27,917 nt of DNA. Source: JBMTVT01 sp049451635. GTDB lineage: Bacteria > Bacteroidota > Bacteroidia > Flavobacteriales > Flavobacteriaceae. The DNA is taken from NCBI GenBank assembly GCA_049451635.1, contig JBMTVT010000032.1, forward strand, positions 1 through 27,917. The letters run 5' to 3'. Each line of letters begins with the position of its first letter. Positions within the stretch are counted from its first letter, which is position 1. The notes below the pieces were generated by a model. That model saw nothing but the letters and a program-made list of their open reading frames with translations. It was not told the origin of the DNA and did not search any database. Shown piece by piece: positions 15,768 to 24,617 of this stretch. A program made the translations under genes and the position numbers.

Positions 15768-16334
15768 ATGGCTATGAAGAAATTACTTAAAACATTACCA
15801 TTATTAGCATTATTAATTGTGGTAACATCATGTAGCTCGGTAAGAGTTGCAACCGATTATGACAAAAATGCAAAGTTTGGAGAATATAAAACCTTTGCAT
15901 TTTTTAAAACTGGCATTGATAAAGCTGAAATTAGCGATTTAGATAAACGAAGAATTCTTCGTGCTATTGAAGCAGAAATGTTAGCAAAGGGCTTTACAAA
16001 ATCTGAAACACCAGATTTGTTGGTAAGCCTATTTACAAAATCCCAACAACGTGTAGACGTTTACAATAACGCTTGGGGCATGGGTACCTGGGGCGGTTGG
16101 GGTCCTTGGGGTGGTTTTGGCCCAGGTTGGGGCTGGGGTTGGAATCAACCTAGCACTTCTGTAACCACACAAGGTGTTTTATACATAGATTTAATTGATG
16201 CCAATAAAAAAGAATTGGTTTGGCAAGGTATGGGTACCGGTTACTTAAGCCGAAATATGGAGAAAAAAGAAGCTCGTATTAAAGAGTTTATCTCAAAAAT
16301 TATGGAGAAATATCCTCCAGGAGTGATGCAATAA
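15768..16334 (+). CDS. DUF4136-type lipoprotein with a Trp/Gly-rich insert
   Basis: 188 residues. A signal peptide ends in a lipobox (VVTSC, Cys22), then VRVATDYDKNAKFGEYKTFA, which is the usual opening of DUF4136 proteins. Near residues 103-125 lies an insert made almost only of Trp, Gly, Pro and Phe, followed by TTQGVLYIDLIDANKKELVWQG, a typical DUF4136 end region. Two ATGs are possible (15768 and 15774); the second (MKKLL) is equally good for export. Function unknown; the family is envelope-anchored. A strong terminator follows. Confidence 0.85.
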   Translation: MAMKKLLKTLPLLALLIVVTSCSSVRVATDYDKNAKFGEYKTFAFFKTGIDKAEISDLDKRRILRAIEAEMLAKGFTKSETPDLLVSLFTKSQQRVDVYNNAWGMGTWGGWGPWGGFGPGWGWGWNQPSTSVTTQGVLYIDLIDANKKELVWQGMGTGYLSRNMEKKEARIKEFISKIMEKYPPGVMQ

Positions 16335-16356
16335 AAAATTAAATATCTTATGTATT

Positions 16357-16383
16357 AAAGCAACTCAATGAGTTGCTTTTTTT
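16357..16383 (+). terminator. Intrinsic terminator after the DUF4136 gene
   Basis: AAAGCAACTC (16357-16366) pairs with GAGTTGCTTT (16370-16379) around an AAT loop, then runs into T to 16383. It lies 22 bases after the stop and isolates the lipoprotein gene from the hydroxylase gene. Confidence 0.88.
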
Positions 16384-16453
16384 ATTTAAACTCTCGTTTT
16401 ATTATACTTTGTATTATTTGTATTTTTACTAAACCCATCTTTAGAATAAGGCT

Positions 16454-18214
16454 ATGGATAAATCAATTGAAACAAATCCCATTTTAAATCGCTTACCAAA
16501 GCATTTAAAACAGTTTATAAAACCTCAAAATTATGCCGATTATTCGGCCATAGACCAAGCTGTTTGGCGCTACGTGATGCGTAAAAATGTCGATTTTTTA
16601 AAAACCGTTGCGCATAAATCGTATTTGGAAGGTTTAAAACAAACGGGGATTTCTATCGATTCTATTCCCAACATGTATGGCATGAACCGTATTTTAAAAG
16701 ATATTGGTTGGGCTGCCGTAGCGGTAGATGGTTTTATTCCTCCAAATTCTTTTATGGAATTTCAAGCCTATAACGTGTTGGTTATTGCTAGTGATATTAG
16801 GCAATTGGAACATATTGAATACACACCAGCTCCAGATATAATTCACGAAGGTGCAGGACATGCGCCCATTATTGCCAATCCAGAGTATGCAGAATATCTA
16901 CGCCGTTTTGGTGAAATTGGTTGTAAAGCCATTTCCTCAGCTAAAGATTATGAACTCTATGAAGCTGTTAGATATTTATCCATTATTAAAGAAGCACCAG
17001 ATTCCAACGAAACTGATATCGCTTCCGCGGAAAAAAAAGTGGAAGAACTGCAACAAAATATGGGTAAACCTAGTGAAATGGCACTCATACGAAACTTACA
17101 TTGGTGGACTGTTGAATATGGTTTAATTGGCACTATTGAAAATCCTAAAATTTACGGCGCAGGTTTATTATCATCTATCGGTGAGAGTGCTTGGTGCATG
17201 ACGGATAATGTTAAAAAATTACCTTATAACATATCGGCTACTTACAAAGATTTTGATATTACAAAACCACAACCGCAACTTTATGTAACTCCAGATTTTG
17301 CACATTTAAGTTTGGTTTTAGAGGAGTTTGCCAACACTATGGCATTGCGTAAAGGCGGACTTAGCGGCGTTAATAAGCTTATTAACTCGCAAGCTTTAGG
17401 AACGGTAGAATTAAGTACTGGTTTGCAAATTTCAGGAGTGTTTACCAAAGTTATTGAAGCTAATGGAAACCCTATTTACATACAAACTACCGGAAAAACA
17501 GCGCTGGCTTACAGAGAAAAAGAACTGGTTGGGCATGGCGCAGAAAATCATCTTAATGGTTTTGGTTCGCCTATTGGAAAACTTAAAGGTATTAATTTAG
17601 CGATTGAAGATATGAGTCCGCGCGATTTGAGTGCCTATAATATTTATGAAGAAAAATCCATTACGCTTGAGTTTGAAGGCGGTATAAAAGTTTCAGGTGA
17701 AATAATTACAGGAAAGCGAAATCTTCAAGGAAAAATCATATTAATCAGCTTTAAAAATTGCACCGTTACCCATAACGACACTAATTTATTTGAACCTGAA
17801 TGGGGCATTTATGATATGGCTGTTGGCAAAGAGATTGTTTCTGCTTTTTCTGGTCCTGCAGATTTAATTAGTTTTGATTTGATAACGCATAAAACCTCTT
17901 CACAAACCATTCATGTAAAAAAATCGGGAAAAAGATTGGAATTGGAAAGCTTTTACCAACAAATTAGAGATTACAGAGAAGGTAAAAACCGAACAATTTC
18001 ACGCACTAAGGTTTTAGAACAACTTATTGAAAGGCACCCAAACGATTGGTTATTACCTGTAGAGCTTTATGAATTGGCTTTTAAAGGCAATGAAAAAGCA
18101 CTTTGCGAAAATATTTTAAAACATTTGGAAACCATAAAACAAAACAGGCCTAAAGTTGGAAAATTGATTGATGATGGATTGCAGATTATTAAGCAAAAGG
18201 TTGTAACTAAATAA
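16454..18214 (+). CDS. Aromatic amino-acid hydroxylase (phenylalanine 4-monooxygenase-like), long form
   Basis: Pterin- and iron-dependent hydroxylase, most likely turning phenylalanine into tyrosine. The catalytic core occupies about residues 60-320. The iron ligands are visible: His131 and His136 in HEGAGHAPII, and Glu221 in WWTVEYGLIG, followed by KIYGAGLLSSIGES. Single-domain bacterial enzymes are about 260-300 residues; this one has 586. The extra C-terminal 260 residues are mostly beta-rich (about 320-480), then a charged helical end (about 490-586) with no recognised domain. Long forms of this kind are, as I recall, usual in Bacteroidota. The stop is two bases from the stop of the convergent enoyl-CoA hydratase gene, with no terminator between. 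Confidence 0.88.
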   Translation: MDKSIETNPILNRLPKHLKQFIKPQNYADYSAIDQAVWRYVMRKNVDFLKTVAHKSYLEGLKQTGISIDSIPNMYGMNRILKDIGWAAVAVDGFIPPNSFMEFQAYNVLVIASDIRQLEHIEYTPAPDIIHEGAGHAPIIANPEYAEYLRRFGEIGCKAISSAKDYELYEAVRYLSIIKEAPDSNETDIASAEKKVEELQQNMGKPSEMALIRNLHWWTVEYGLIGTIENPKIYGAGLLSSIGESAWCMTDNVKKLPYNISATYKDFDITKPQPQLYVTPDFAHLSLVLEEFANTMALRKGGLSGVNKLINSQALGTVELSTGLQISGVFTKVIEANGNPIYIQTTGKTALAYREKELVGHGAENHLNGFGSPIGKLKGINLAIEDMSPRDLSAYNIYEEKSITLEFEGGIKVSGEIITGKRNLQGKIILISFKNCTVTHNDTNLFEPEWGIYDMAVGKEIVSAFSGPADLISFDLITHKTSSQTIHVKKSGKRLELESFYQQIRDYREGKNRTISRTKVLEQLIERHPNDWLLPVELYELAFKGNEKALCENILKHLETIKQNRPKVGKLIDDGLQIIKQKVVTK

Positions 18215-18216
18215 AT

Positions 18217-18969
18217 TTACGTGAATCTTTTCAATGTTTTCTTGGTAAACTTACTCAATACTAACTTTCCACTAATTTCAGCACGCTCAACAAGTAATGT
18301 ATCCCAATGTGAGGTGTTTTCCCAAAAAACCATTTTCATTGCTTTTAAAGCTTCTGGATTATAACCACTTAAAGTTTCAGCTAAAGTTTTAACAGCTTCA
18401 TCTAGTCCTTCAATAGTAGTAAAAACTTCACCATATAAACCTTTCTCTTTAGCATAATCCGCTGAGTAGAATTCTTCAGCATTTATTGTTATTTGAGCCA
18501 TAGCTGTTTTTCCTATTTTTCTTGATACTGCAGGCTCAATAACAAATGGTCCTATGCCAATGCTTAATTCGCTTAACTTTATGGATGCATATTTAGTTGC
18601 CAAACAATAATCGGTTGCTGCAGCTAAACCCAAACCACCACCAACGGTTTTGCCCTGTACCCTACCAATTATAAGTTTTGGGCATGTTCGCATCGCATTT
18701 ATTACATTGGCAAAACCTGAAAAAAATTGTTTTCCAATCTCTTCATTTTCAATAGCGATAAGCTCATTAAAACTGGCACCTGCACAAAAAGTTCTATCGC
18801 CTCCACTTTTTAAAACAATTACTTTAATATCATCATTATTTCCTGCGTCAATAATTGTTTGTTCCAATTTTGTTAAAATATTGGTTGGCATGGAATTTTT
18901 ATTAGGATGAAAAAACTCTATGTAACCAACACTATTTTCAGTTTTTAATGTAACGTACGCTTGTTCCAT
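18217..18969 (-). CDS. Enoyl-CoA hydratase/isomerase family protein, methylglutaconyl-CoA hydratase-like
   Basis: 250 residues of the crotonase fold. The oxyanion-hole segment FCAGASFNEL (61-70) and GKTVGGGLGLAAATD (106-120) are present. The first of the two usual catalytic acids, in the GGGxEL position, is Gly here (residue 114), while Glu134 in SELSIGIGP keeps the second. This GGGxGL pattern with SExxxGxxP fits methylglutaconyl-CoA hydratases of leucine breakdown better than fatty-acid enoyl-CoA hydratases, but other crotonase reactions are possible. It follows the DUF4230-type gene by 23 bases on the same strand, so the two are probably one operon. Confidence 0.8.
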   Translation of the reverse strand: MEQAYVTLKTENSVGYIEFFHPNKNSMPTNILTKLEQTIIDAGNNDDIKVIVLKSGGDRTFCAGASFNELIAIENEEIGKQFFSGFANVINAMRTCPKLIIGRVQGKTVGGGLGLAAATDYCLATKYASIKLSELSIGIGPFVIEPAVSRKIGKTAMAQITINAEEFYSADYAKEKGLYGEVFTTIEGLDEAVKTLAETLSGYNPEALKAMKMVFWENTSHWDTLLVERAEISGKLVLSKFTKKTLKRFT

Positions 18970-18992
18970 AAAATGTAATTGAAGGTATAAAA

Positions 18993-19607
18993 TTACAACT
19001 TTATATGTTGCAATTCGTCATTTTTTAAAATGGGACTTTCGTTATATTTTAAGGTCCAACCCAAAGAGTTTGTTAAAATATAGAATTTTGAAAGTTCACT
19101 AATCAATCTGTTTTTTGCATTGGTCTTTAAATCGGAAGCTTCGATTTTTTTGGTCAAGGATATTTTTACAATGTTTTTAATATCATTATAATCTTTAGCT
19201 TCGAAAGGGTTTATAAAATCTGCTTGAATATCATAATACTCTAAATATGGATTGATTTTAATCTCTTCGTCTGGGATATTCAAAATAGTGAGTGTTTTAG
19301 TTTCTTCATCTACTTCAAATTCAATTTTGCTCAAATCGTAAGCAATGGTCACATCAGCATTTACAACAACCAGGGCTTTTTTTCCAACCGACACCAAATC
19401 CCCGAAAATATCTTTTGAATTTTTATAGTTGAAAACTTCGCTAAAATGCCCTTCGGTAACTATGAGTTTTCCAACATTATTGATTTGCTCTTGAATGAGT
19501 GAAGAGCTTTCCTGGAGCACTACTCTTTCCTCTTGTTTATCTCCACAATATTTAAAAGTGAATAAAACAATTAACGTGATAACGACACCGAATAGAATTT
19601 TTCGCAT
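18993..19607 (-). CDS. DUF4230-type membrane-anchored protein
   Basis: 204 residues. One N-terminal membrane helix (MRKILFGVVITLIVLFTF) is followed by a soluble domain with GKLIVTEGHFSEVFNYKN (45-62), KKALVVVNADVTIAYDLSKI (77-96) and a C-terminal NRLISELSKFYILTNSLGWT block, the pattern of DUF4230 proteins, whose function is unknown. The ATG ending at 19607 starts the helix directly. It begins the operon with the enoyl-CoA hydratase gene. Its leader contains a terminator-like hairpin and an alternative pairing over the start region. Confidence 0.8.
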   Translation of the reverse strand: MRKILFGVVITLIVLFTFKYCGDKQEERVVLQESSSLIQEQINNVGKLIVTEGHFSEVFNYKNSKDIFGDLVSVGKKALVVVNADVTIAYDLSKIEFEVDEETKTLTILNIPDEEIKINPYLEYYDIQADFINPFEAKDYNDIKNIVKISLTKKIEASDLKTNAKNRLISELSKFYILTNSLGWTLKYNESPILKNDELQHIKL

Positions 19608-19609
19608 GC

Positions 19610-19665
19610 ACTAATGTAAACAAAAAAACATTAGTTTCCTTCGACATAAGAAGTCTAACTAATGT
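19610..19665 (-). promoter_or_regulatory. Attenuator-like leader of the DUF4230/enoyl-CoA hydratase operon
   Basis: On the minus strand, ACATTAGTT (19665-19657) and AACTAATGT (19636-19628) form a 9-bp stem enclosing CTTC/GAAG, followed at once by six T (19627-19622), an intrinsic-terminator form. A third block, ACATTAGT (19617-19610), two bases before the ATG, can pair with the same AACTAATGT. The two pairings exclude each other: one looks like premature termination, the other covers the ribosome landing site. The leader starts at a -7 box at 19690-19697. Confidence 0.55.
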
Positions 19666-19689
19666 AAATAAATGTTTCTACTAACAGTA

Positions 19690-19697
19690 CAAATATA
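19690..19697 (-). promoter_or_regulatory. -7 promoter box for the DUF4230 operon
   Basis: The minus strand reads TATATTTG, an exact TAnnTTTG. Transcription would start near 19683, giving a leader of about 75 bases that contains the attenuator-like structure. No -33 TTTG seen. Confidence 0.5.
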
Positions 19698-19755
19698 GTA
19701 TGGATTTAGATTAATGTTATTAGCTTAGGGTTAAATTAACTTTAACTTTTAGCAC

Positions 19756-19803
19756 AAAAAAAACACCAACTACAAAACTTTTTAAAGTCTTTAGTAATTG
19801 GTG
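19756..19803 (-). terminator. Intrinsic terminator downstream of alaS-GSCFA
   Basis: On the minus strand CACCAATTAC pairs along ten positions, one a G-U, with GTAGTTGGTG. An inner AAA..ACTT/AAGT..TTT stem is capped by TAAA, and eight T follow (plus-strand A run 19756-19763). It lies about 130 bases past the GSCFA stop. The rest of 19608-19931 holds only this, the DUF4230 promoter and its leader. Confidence 0.78.
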
Positions 19804-19931
19804 ATTTAAATATGAACTGATTAATAGCATTATGAATTTAATTGAAAAAAAACAACAGAAGGCAATTTTTCGACTAAGTGTTATTAAAAAAGATTAAACG
19901 TGTTTTTTTTAATTCAGTATGATATTTTGCA

Positions 19932-20876
19932 TTAAAAAACCATATGCGGATAAGCTTCTTTCAAACTTAACTTTTTGGTTTCTAGTTTATTAATGAAATT
20001 TTTATACTCTAAGGAATTAGCATTAAAAGGTTTATGCTGAATTCCTTTTTGAATATCATCAACCGCTTCCATAGTTTTTAAGGCGTTATCAGACACCCAA
20101 ACAGCACTGAATTTTTCCCAAATATAATTGATGGCTGTTTGGTTTGGATGAATCATATCTTCAGCATAAAAACGATAATCGCGGAGTTCATCCATCATAA
20201 TTTCATAGGAAGGAAAATAAAACACATCATTATTTAAAATCGAATGAATAGCTGTTATTAAATGGCTTTTACTTAGTGTATTTTCAACAAAACCATCTTT
20301 TAGATGACGAACAGGCGATACCGTAAAAATAATAGAGGCGTGAACATTTACACTTCTAAGTAAGTTTATAATAGCGAGTAACGATTTTTCAATAGCTTCA
20401 ACCGATAACAATTCTTTGATAAATTGTTTTGGGGGCACTTTGTGGCAATTAGCAACAATTTTATTGGTTTCTAAAAACCTGTAAACCCAAGCGGTTCCTA
20501 AAGTAATTATAATGTGTGTTGCATCATGGATTTTTTCATTTGTTAATTTGATTTGAGTGTTTAAATTATTCAACAAATCTTCTTTAGAAACGTCGCTCAA
20601 TTTTGAATGAGCCTCAAAAGAATGCCACTGCCCATTTTCAAAAAATATGTCTTTTTCTGAATAAACTTTTTCATTAATTGCATTTGTTATTAAATTTTCA
20701 ATGGCTTTAGGCTGAAATAAAATACCAAAAGGGTTTTGAAGATTTTGAAATTTAAAATAATCTAACTTAGCTCCTATATTATCAGAAAAACAAGAACCCA
20801 ACAAAAGCATATTAGAATTGTAGTCTATAAGATCTTCAGACTGTTTTTTTAATTGGATTTTGGTTTGAAGATTCAA
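19932..20876 (-). CDS. GSCFA-domain protein (SGNH-hydrolase-like)
   Basis: 314 residues. GSCFSDNIGAKLDYFKF begins at residue 27 and carries the motif after which the domain is named, with Ser as last residue in place of Ala. THIIITLGTAWVYRF lies near 120, and DMIHPNQTAINYIWEKF near 240 supplies the Asp..His pair expected of SGNH-type esterases. No signal peptide. The substrate is unknown; the family is mostly bacteroidal. It starts three bases after the alaS stop and is almost certainly co-transcribed with it, an arrangement I recall as common in this phylum. Confidence 0.9.
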   Translation of the reverse strand: MNLQTKIQLKKQSEDLIDYNSNMLLLGSCFSDNIGAKLDYFKFQNLQNPFGILFQPKAIENLITNAINEKVYSEKDIFFENGQWHSFEAHSKLSDVSKEDLLNNLNTQIKLTNEKIHDATHIIITLGTAWVYRFLETNKIVANCHKVPPKQFIKELLSVEAIEKSLLAIINLLRSVNVHASIIFTVSPVRHLKDGFVENTLSKSHLITAIHSILNNDVFYFPSYEIMMDELRDYRFYAEDMIHPNQTAINYIWEKFSAVWVSDNALKTMEAVDDIQKGIQHKPFNANSLEYKNFINKLETKKLSLKEAYPHMVF

Positions 20877-20879
20877 AAT

Positions 20880-23492
20880 TTAAGAAATATAATCTTTAGC
20901 TTTTTCAAGTGCTTCACCAATTCCTTCAGGATTTTTTCCACCTGCTGTTGCAAAAAATGGTTGCCCGCCGCCACCGCCATGAATTAATTTTCCAAGTTCC
21001 CTAACTACTTGTCCAGCATTTAAGTTTCTACTGGCCACCAATTCCTTTGAAATGTAACAAGTTAAAAACGCTTTTCCATCGTTTTCACTTCCAAATAACA
21101 GGAATAAATTATCAAACTGACTGCCTAACTCAAAAGCTACATCTTTTAATCCAGCTGCATCTAAATCTAACTTTTTAGCTAAAAACTGTACACCTTTAAT
21201 TTCGGTAAGTTCGTTCTTAAGTTCTACTTTTATGTTTTTGGCTTTTTCTTTTAACAAAGCTTCTATTTGTTTCTTTAGATTAGCATTTTCCTCCTGTAAA
21301 TTTTGTAATGCTTTTACTGGTTGTTTTGCATTGTTAAGCAAATCTTTCATTTCAAAATAAGCCTTGTTGTTTTCAAAATAAAAGTCTTTTACCGCATCAT
21401 AAGTTATAGCTTCTATGCGACGTATTCCAGCAGCCACAGCGCTTTCAGAAACAATTTTAAAATGCCAAATATCAGATGTATTACTAACGTGAGTACCTCC
21501 ACATAGTTCTATAGAATCTCCAAAACGAATTGCACGAACGGTATCGCCATACTTTTCACCAAACAAACTCATTGCACCATCAGCAATGGCTTCTTCTTTT
21601 GGGATATTACGTTTTTCTACTAATTCTAATTTTTCTTCTATGCGTTTATTCACAAATGCTTCTACAGCTTGTAACTCACCATCGGTTAATTTTGAAAAAT
21701 GAGAAAAATCAAAACGCAAATATTTCGACTGTACTGCAGATCCCTTCTGCTCCACGTGAGTTCCTAGAACCTCTCTTAAAGCCTGATGTAATAAATGCGT
21801 TGCGGTATGATTACACTCTGTTCTAAAACGTTGTTTTGCATCAACAACCGCTTTAAAAGTTTCATTGATATGGTTAGGCAAACTTTTGGCAAAATGAATT
21901 ATAACATTATTCTCCTTTTTGGTATCAAGAATATAAACCACATCGCCATGTGCATCTTCTAAATAGCCCTTATCACCTACCTGCCCGCCTCCTTCTGGAT
22001 AAAAAGGTGTTAAGTTAAATACCATTTGATACATTTCGCCATCTTTTTTAGAGGTTACCTTTCTATATCGGGTTATTTTTACTTGGGCTCCCAAAGTATC
22101 ATAACCAACAAATTCTTCTTCGGTATCATCATCTAAAATTGTCCAATCATCCGTACTCATTTCGCTTGCAGCGCGAGAACGATTTTTTTGTTTTTGTAAT
22201 TCTTCATTAAACCCTTCTTCATCTAATTTCAAGCCTTTTTCAGAAAGAATCAATGCTGTTAAATCTATAGGAAATCCATAAGTATCATATAATTCAAAAG
22301 CTTTTTCACCTGAAACGGTATCCCCTTTTGTTTCTTCAACAATACCGTTTAATAATACCAAACCTTGGTCTAACGTTCTTAAAAATGAGTGTTCTTCTTC
22401 TTTAATTACATTTTGAATAAGTTGCTTTTGTGCTGTTATTTCTGGGAATGCATGTCCCATAGTTTCACTAAGCACGTTTACCAATTTATAAATAAATGGC
22501 TCTTTTTTATCTAAAAACGTAAATCCGTAACGAATGGCGCGACGTAAAATTCTTCGTATTACATAGCCAGCACCTGTATTACTTAGCAATTGCCCATCAG
22601 CTATTGAAAATGCTACCGCACGAACGTGGTCTGCAATCACACGAATAGCAACATCAATTTTGTTACCCTTACCGTAGTCTTTTCCTGAAATGGTTTCAAT
22701 TTCTTTAATAATTGGTGTAAACACATCAGTATCATAATTAGATTGTACACCTTGTAAAACCATACATAAACGCTCAAAACCCATACCTGTATCGATATGC
22801 TTATTAGGTAGTGCTTCTAATGTGCCATTCGCTTTTCGATTGTATTGCATGAAAACCAAATTCCAGATTTCAACTACTTGTGGATGATCTTTATTAACCA
22901 AATCTTTACCTGATATTTTAGCTTTTTCTTCCGTTGAGCGGATATCTACATGTATCTCGCTACATGGGCCACATGGTCCTTGGTCGCCCATTTCCCAGAA
23001 GTTATCTTTCTTATTTCCCTTTAAAATACGTTCTTCAGCAATATATTGTTTCCAAATATCATAAGTTTCAGTATCCATAGGTAAATTATCGTCTTTATCA
23101 CCTTCAAAAACGGTAACATAAAGTATATCCTTATCTATTTTATATACTTCTATCAATAATTCCCAAGCCCACGCAATGGCTTCTTTCTTAAAATAATCTC
23201 CGAAACTCCAGTTGCCCAACATTTCAAATAAGGTATGATGGTAAGTATCGTAGCCGACTTCCTCCAAATCGTTATGTTTTCCTGAAACACGTAAGCATTT
23301 TTGGGAATCGGTAATTCGATTATTTTTTGGTTTTGCATTACCTAAAAAGTATTCTTTAAAAGGTGCCATACCCGAGTTTACAAACATTAAGGTTGGATCA
23401 TCTTTTAACACCATGGGAGCAGAGGGTACTATGCTATGCTTTTTATTTTCAAAAAAACTTAAAAATTGAGATCGAATATCTTGTGACTTCAT
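20880..23492 (-). CDS. alaS: Alanyl-tRNA synthetase
   Basis: 870 residues, full length. The N-terminal class II catalytic core opens with FFENKKHSIVPSAPMVLKDDPTLMFVNSGM (split over about residues 13-42) and includes DTGMGFERL (about 236-244). The editing domain carries HTATHLLHQAL (about 559-569) and CGGTHVSNT (about 664-672), giving the HxxxH and CxxxH zinc site. A coiled-coil linker (about 705-740) and a C-terminal Gly-rich domain (IHGGGGGQPFFATAGG, about 840-855) complete the family architecture. It charges tRNA-Ala and clears mischarged Ser/Gly. It diverges from the M23 peptidase gene across about 150 bases. Confidence 0.98.
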   Translation of the reverse strand: MKSQDIRSQFLSFFENKKHSIVPSAPMVLKDDPTLMFVNSGMAPFKEYFLGNAKPKNNRITDSQKCLRVSGKHNDLEEVGYDTYHHTLFEMLGNWSFGDYFKKEAIAWAWELLIEVYKIDKDILYVTVFEGDKDDNLPMDTETYDIWKQYIAEERILKGNKKDNFWEMGDQGPCGPCSEIHVDIRSTEEKAKISGKDLVNKDHPQVVEIWNLVFMQYNRKANGTLEALPNKHIDTGMGFERLCMVLQGVQSNYDTDVFTPIIKEIETISGKDYGKGNKIDVAIRVIADHVRAVAFSIADGQLLSNTGAGYVIRRILRRAIRYGFTFLDKKEPFIYKLVNVLSETMGHAFPEITAQKQLIQNVIKEEEHSFLRTLDQGLVLLNGIVEETKGDTVSGEKAFELYDTYGFPIDLTALILSEKGLKLDEEGFNEELQKQKNRSRAASEMSTDDWTILDDDTEEEFVGYDTLGAQVKITRYRKVTSKKDGEMYQMVFNLTPFYPEGGGQVGDKGYLEDAHGDVVYILDTKKENNVIIHFAKSLPNHINETFKAVVDAKQRFRTECNHTATHLLHQALREVLGTHVEQKGSAVQSKYLRFDFSHFSKLTDGELQAVEAFVNKRIEEKLELVEKRNIPKEEAIADGAMSLFGEKYGDTVRAIRFGDSIELCGGTHVSNTSDIWHFKIVSESAVAAGIRRIEAITYDAVKDFYFENNKAYFEMKDLLNNAKQPVKALQNLQEENANLKKQIEALLKEKAKNIKVELKNELTEIKGVQFLAKKLDLDAAGLKDVAFELGSQFDNLFLLFGSENDGKAFLTCYISKELVASRNLNAGQVVRELGKLIHGGGGGQPFFATAGGKNPEGIGEALEKAKDYIS

Positions 23493-23645
23493 TAACTTAA
23501 ATAGTTAGTGTATTGTTAAATTATATTTATTGCAAAACAATTTTTATCTTTACTCGTTTATTTAAGGTTATCCTTTAATTACAAGATTATAAATTATAGA
23601 TAAATTGCTTTAGATATAAAGTGCAAAAATAGCATAAATTGCGAC

Positions 23646-24617
23646 ATGAGTAAGGTAAAATATTATTACGATGCAGAGTCTCTTTCCTATAAAAAAATAG
23701 AGCGCAAAAAACGAACAACGTTTAAATATGTCTTTATTTTTATTTTGGCTTCGGCTTTATTTGGTTTTATTTTTGTTTTTATAGCAAGTCAGTATGTTGA
23801 ATCTCCCAAGGAACGTGCTTTAAAAAGAGAACTACAAAATGCGCAATTACAGTTTGAATTACTGAATAAAAAAATGGAGCAAGCGGAAGCTGTTTTGTCC
23901 AATATAGCAGATAGAGATAATAATATTTACCGTGTTTATTTTGAAGCCAACCCCATACCAGAGGAACAGCGTAAAGCAGGTTTTGGAGGAATTAACAGAT
24001 ATAAGAGTTTAGAGGGCTTTGATAATTCGAAACTGATAATTGAAAGCAACAAACGCTTGGATATTTTACAAAAGCAAATTGTAGTACAATCTAGATCCTT
24101 GGATGAAATTGCAAAACTTGCCGAAGAAAAAGAAAAGCTTTTAGCCGCTATTCCAGCTATCCAGCCTGTAAGCAATGAAGATTTAACAAGAATGGCTTCC
24201 GGATATGGTATGCGATCTGACCCCTTTACCAAAGTTAGAAAAATGCATTGGGGCATGGATTTCACTGCTCCACGAGGCACACCTATTTATGCATCAGGCG
24301 ATGGCGTTGTGGTACGTGCCGATGCTGGTGCAACGGGCTATGGTAAACACATTCGAATAGATCATGGATATGGTTATACCAGTTTATATGCACATTTGTA
24401 CAAGTACAATGTTAGGAAAAACCAAAAGGTTAAGCGGGGTGATTTAATAGGATTTGTAGGCAGTACAGGTCGTTCTGAAGCGCCTCATTTACACTATGAA
24501 ATTTTTAAAGATGAGGAACGAATAAACCCAATAAACTTTTATTACGGTAGTTTAACAGCCGAGGAATTTAACAAAATGTTAGAACATGCTTCATTAGAAA
24601 ATCAATCTTTAGATTAA
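23646..24617 (+). CDS. Membrane-anchored M23-family metallopeptidase (LytM domain)
   Basis: 323 residues: a basic cytoplasmic start, one membrane helix (about 26-48), a coiled-coil stretch (about 55-85 and 125-165) and a C-terminal LytM/M23 domain (about 185-300). The zinc site is complete: His201 and Asp205 in HWGMDFTAP, His283 in HLHYE. The helper His281 and His250 (LYAH) are also present, so it is probably active rather than an EnvC-type activator. It would cut peptidoglycan cross-bridges or regulate division. Its TAA overlaps the ATG of the MerR-like gene (TAATG), so the two are translationally coupled. Confidence 0.93.
   Translation: MSKVKYYYDAESLSYKKIERKKRTTFKYVFIFILASALFGFIFVFIASQYVESPKERALKRELQNAQLQFELLNKKMEQAEAVLSNIADRDNNIYRVYFEANPIPEEQRKAGFGGINRYKSLEGFDNSKLIIESNKRLDILQKQIVVQSRSLDEIAKLAEEKEKLLAAIPAIQPVSNEDLTRMASGYGMRSDPFTKVRKMHWGMDFTAPRGTPIYASGDGVVVRADAGATGYGKHIRIDHGYGYTSLYAHLYKYNVRKNQKVKRGDLIGFVGSTGRSEAPHLHYEIFKDEERINPINFYYGSLTAEEFNKMLEHASLENQSLD

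Noticed and set aside
23493..23645. Promoter boxes in the divergent alaS/M23 interval
   Set aside because: TTG and TATCTTTA are present but with the wrong spacing; I could not choose a credible pair.
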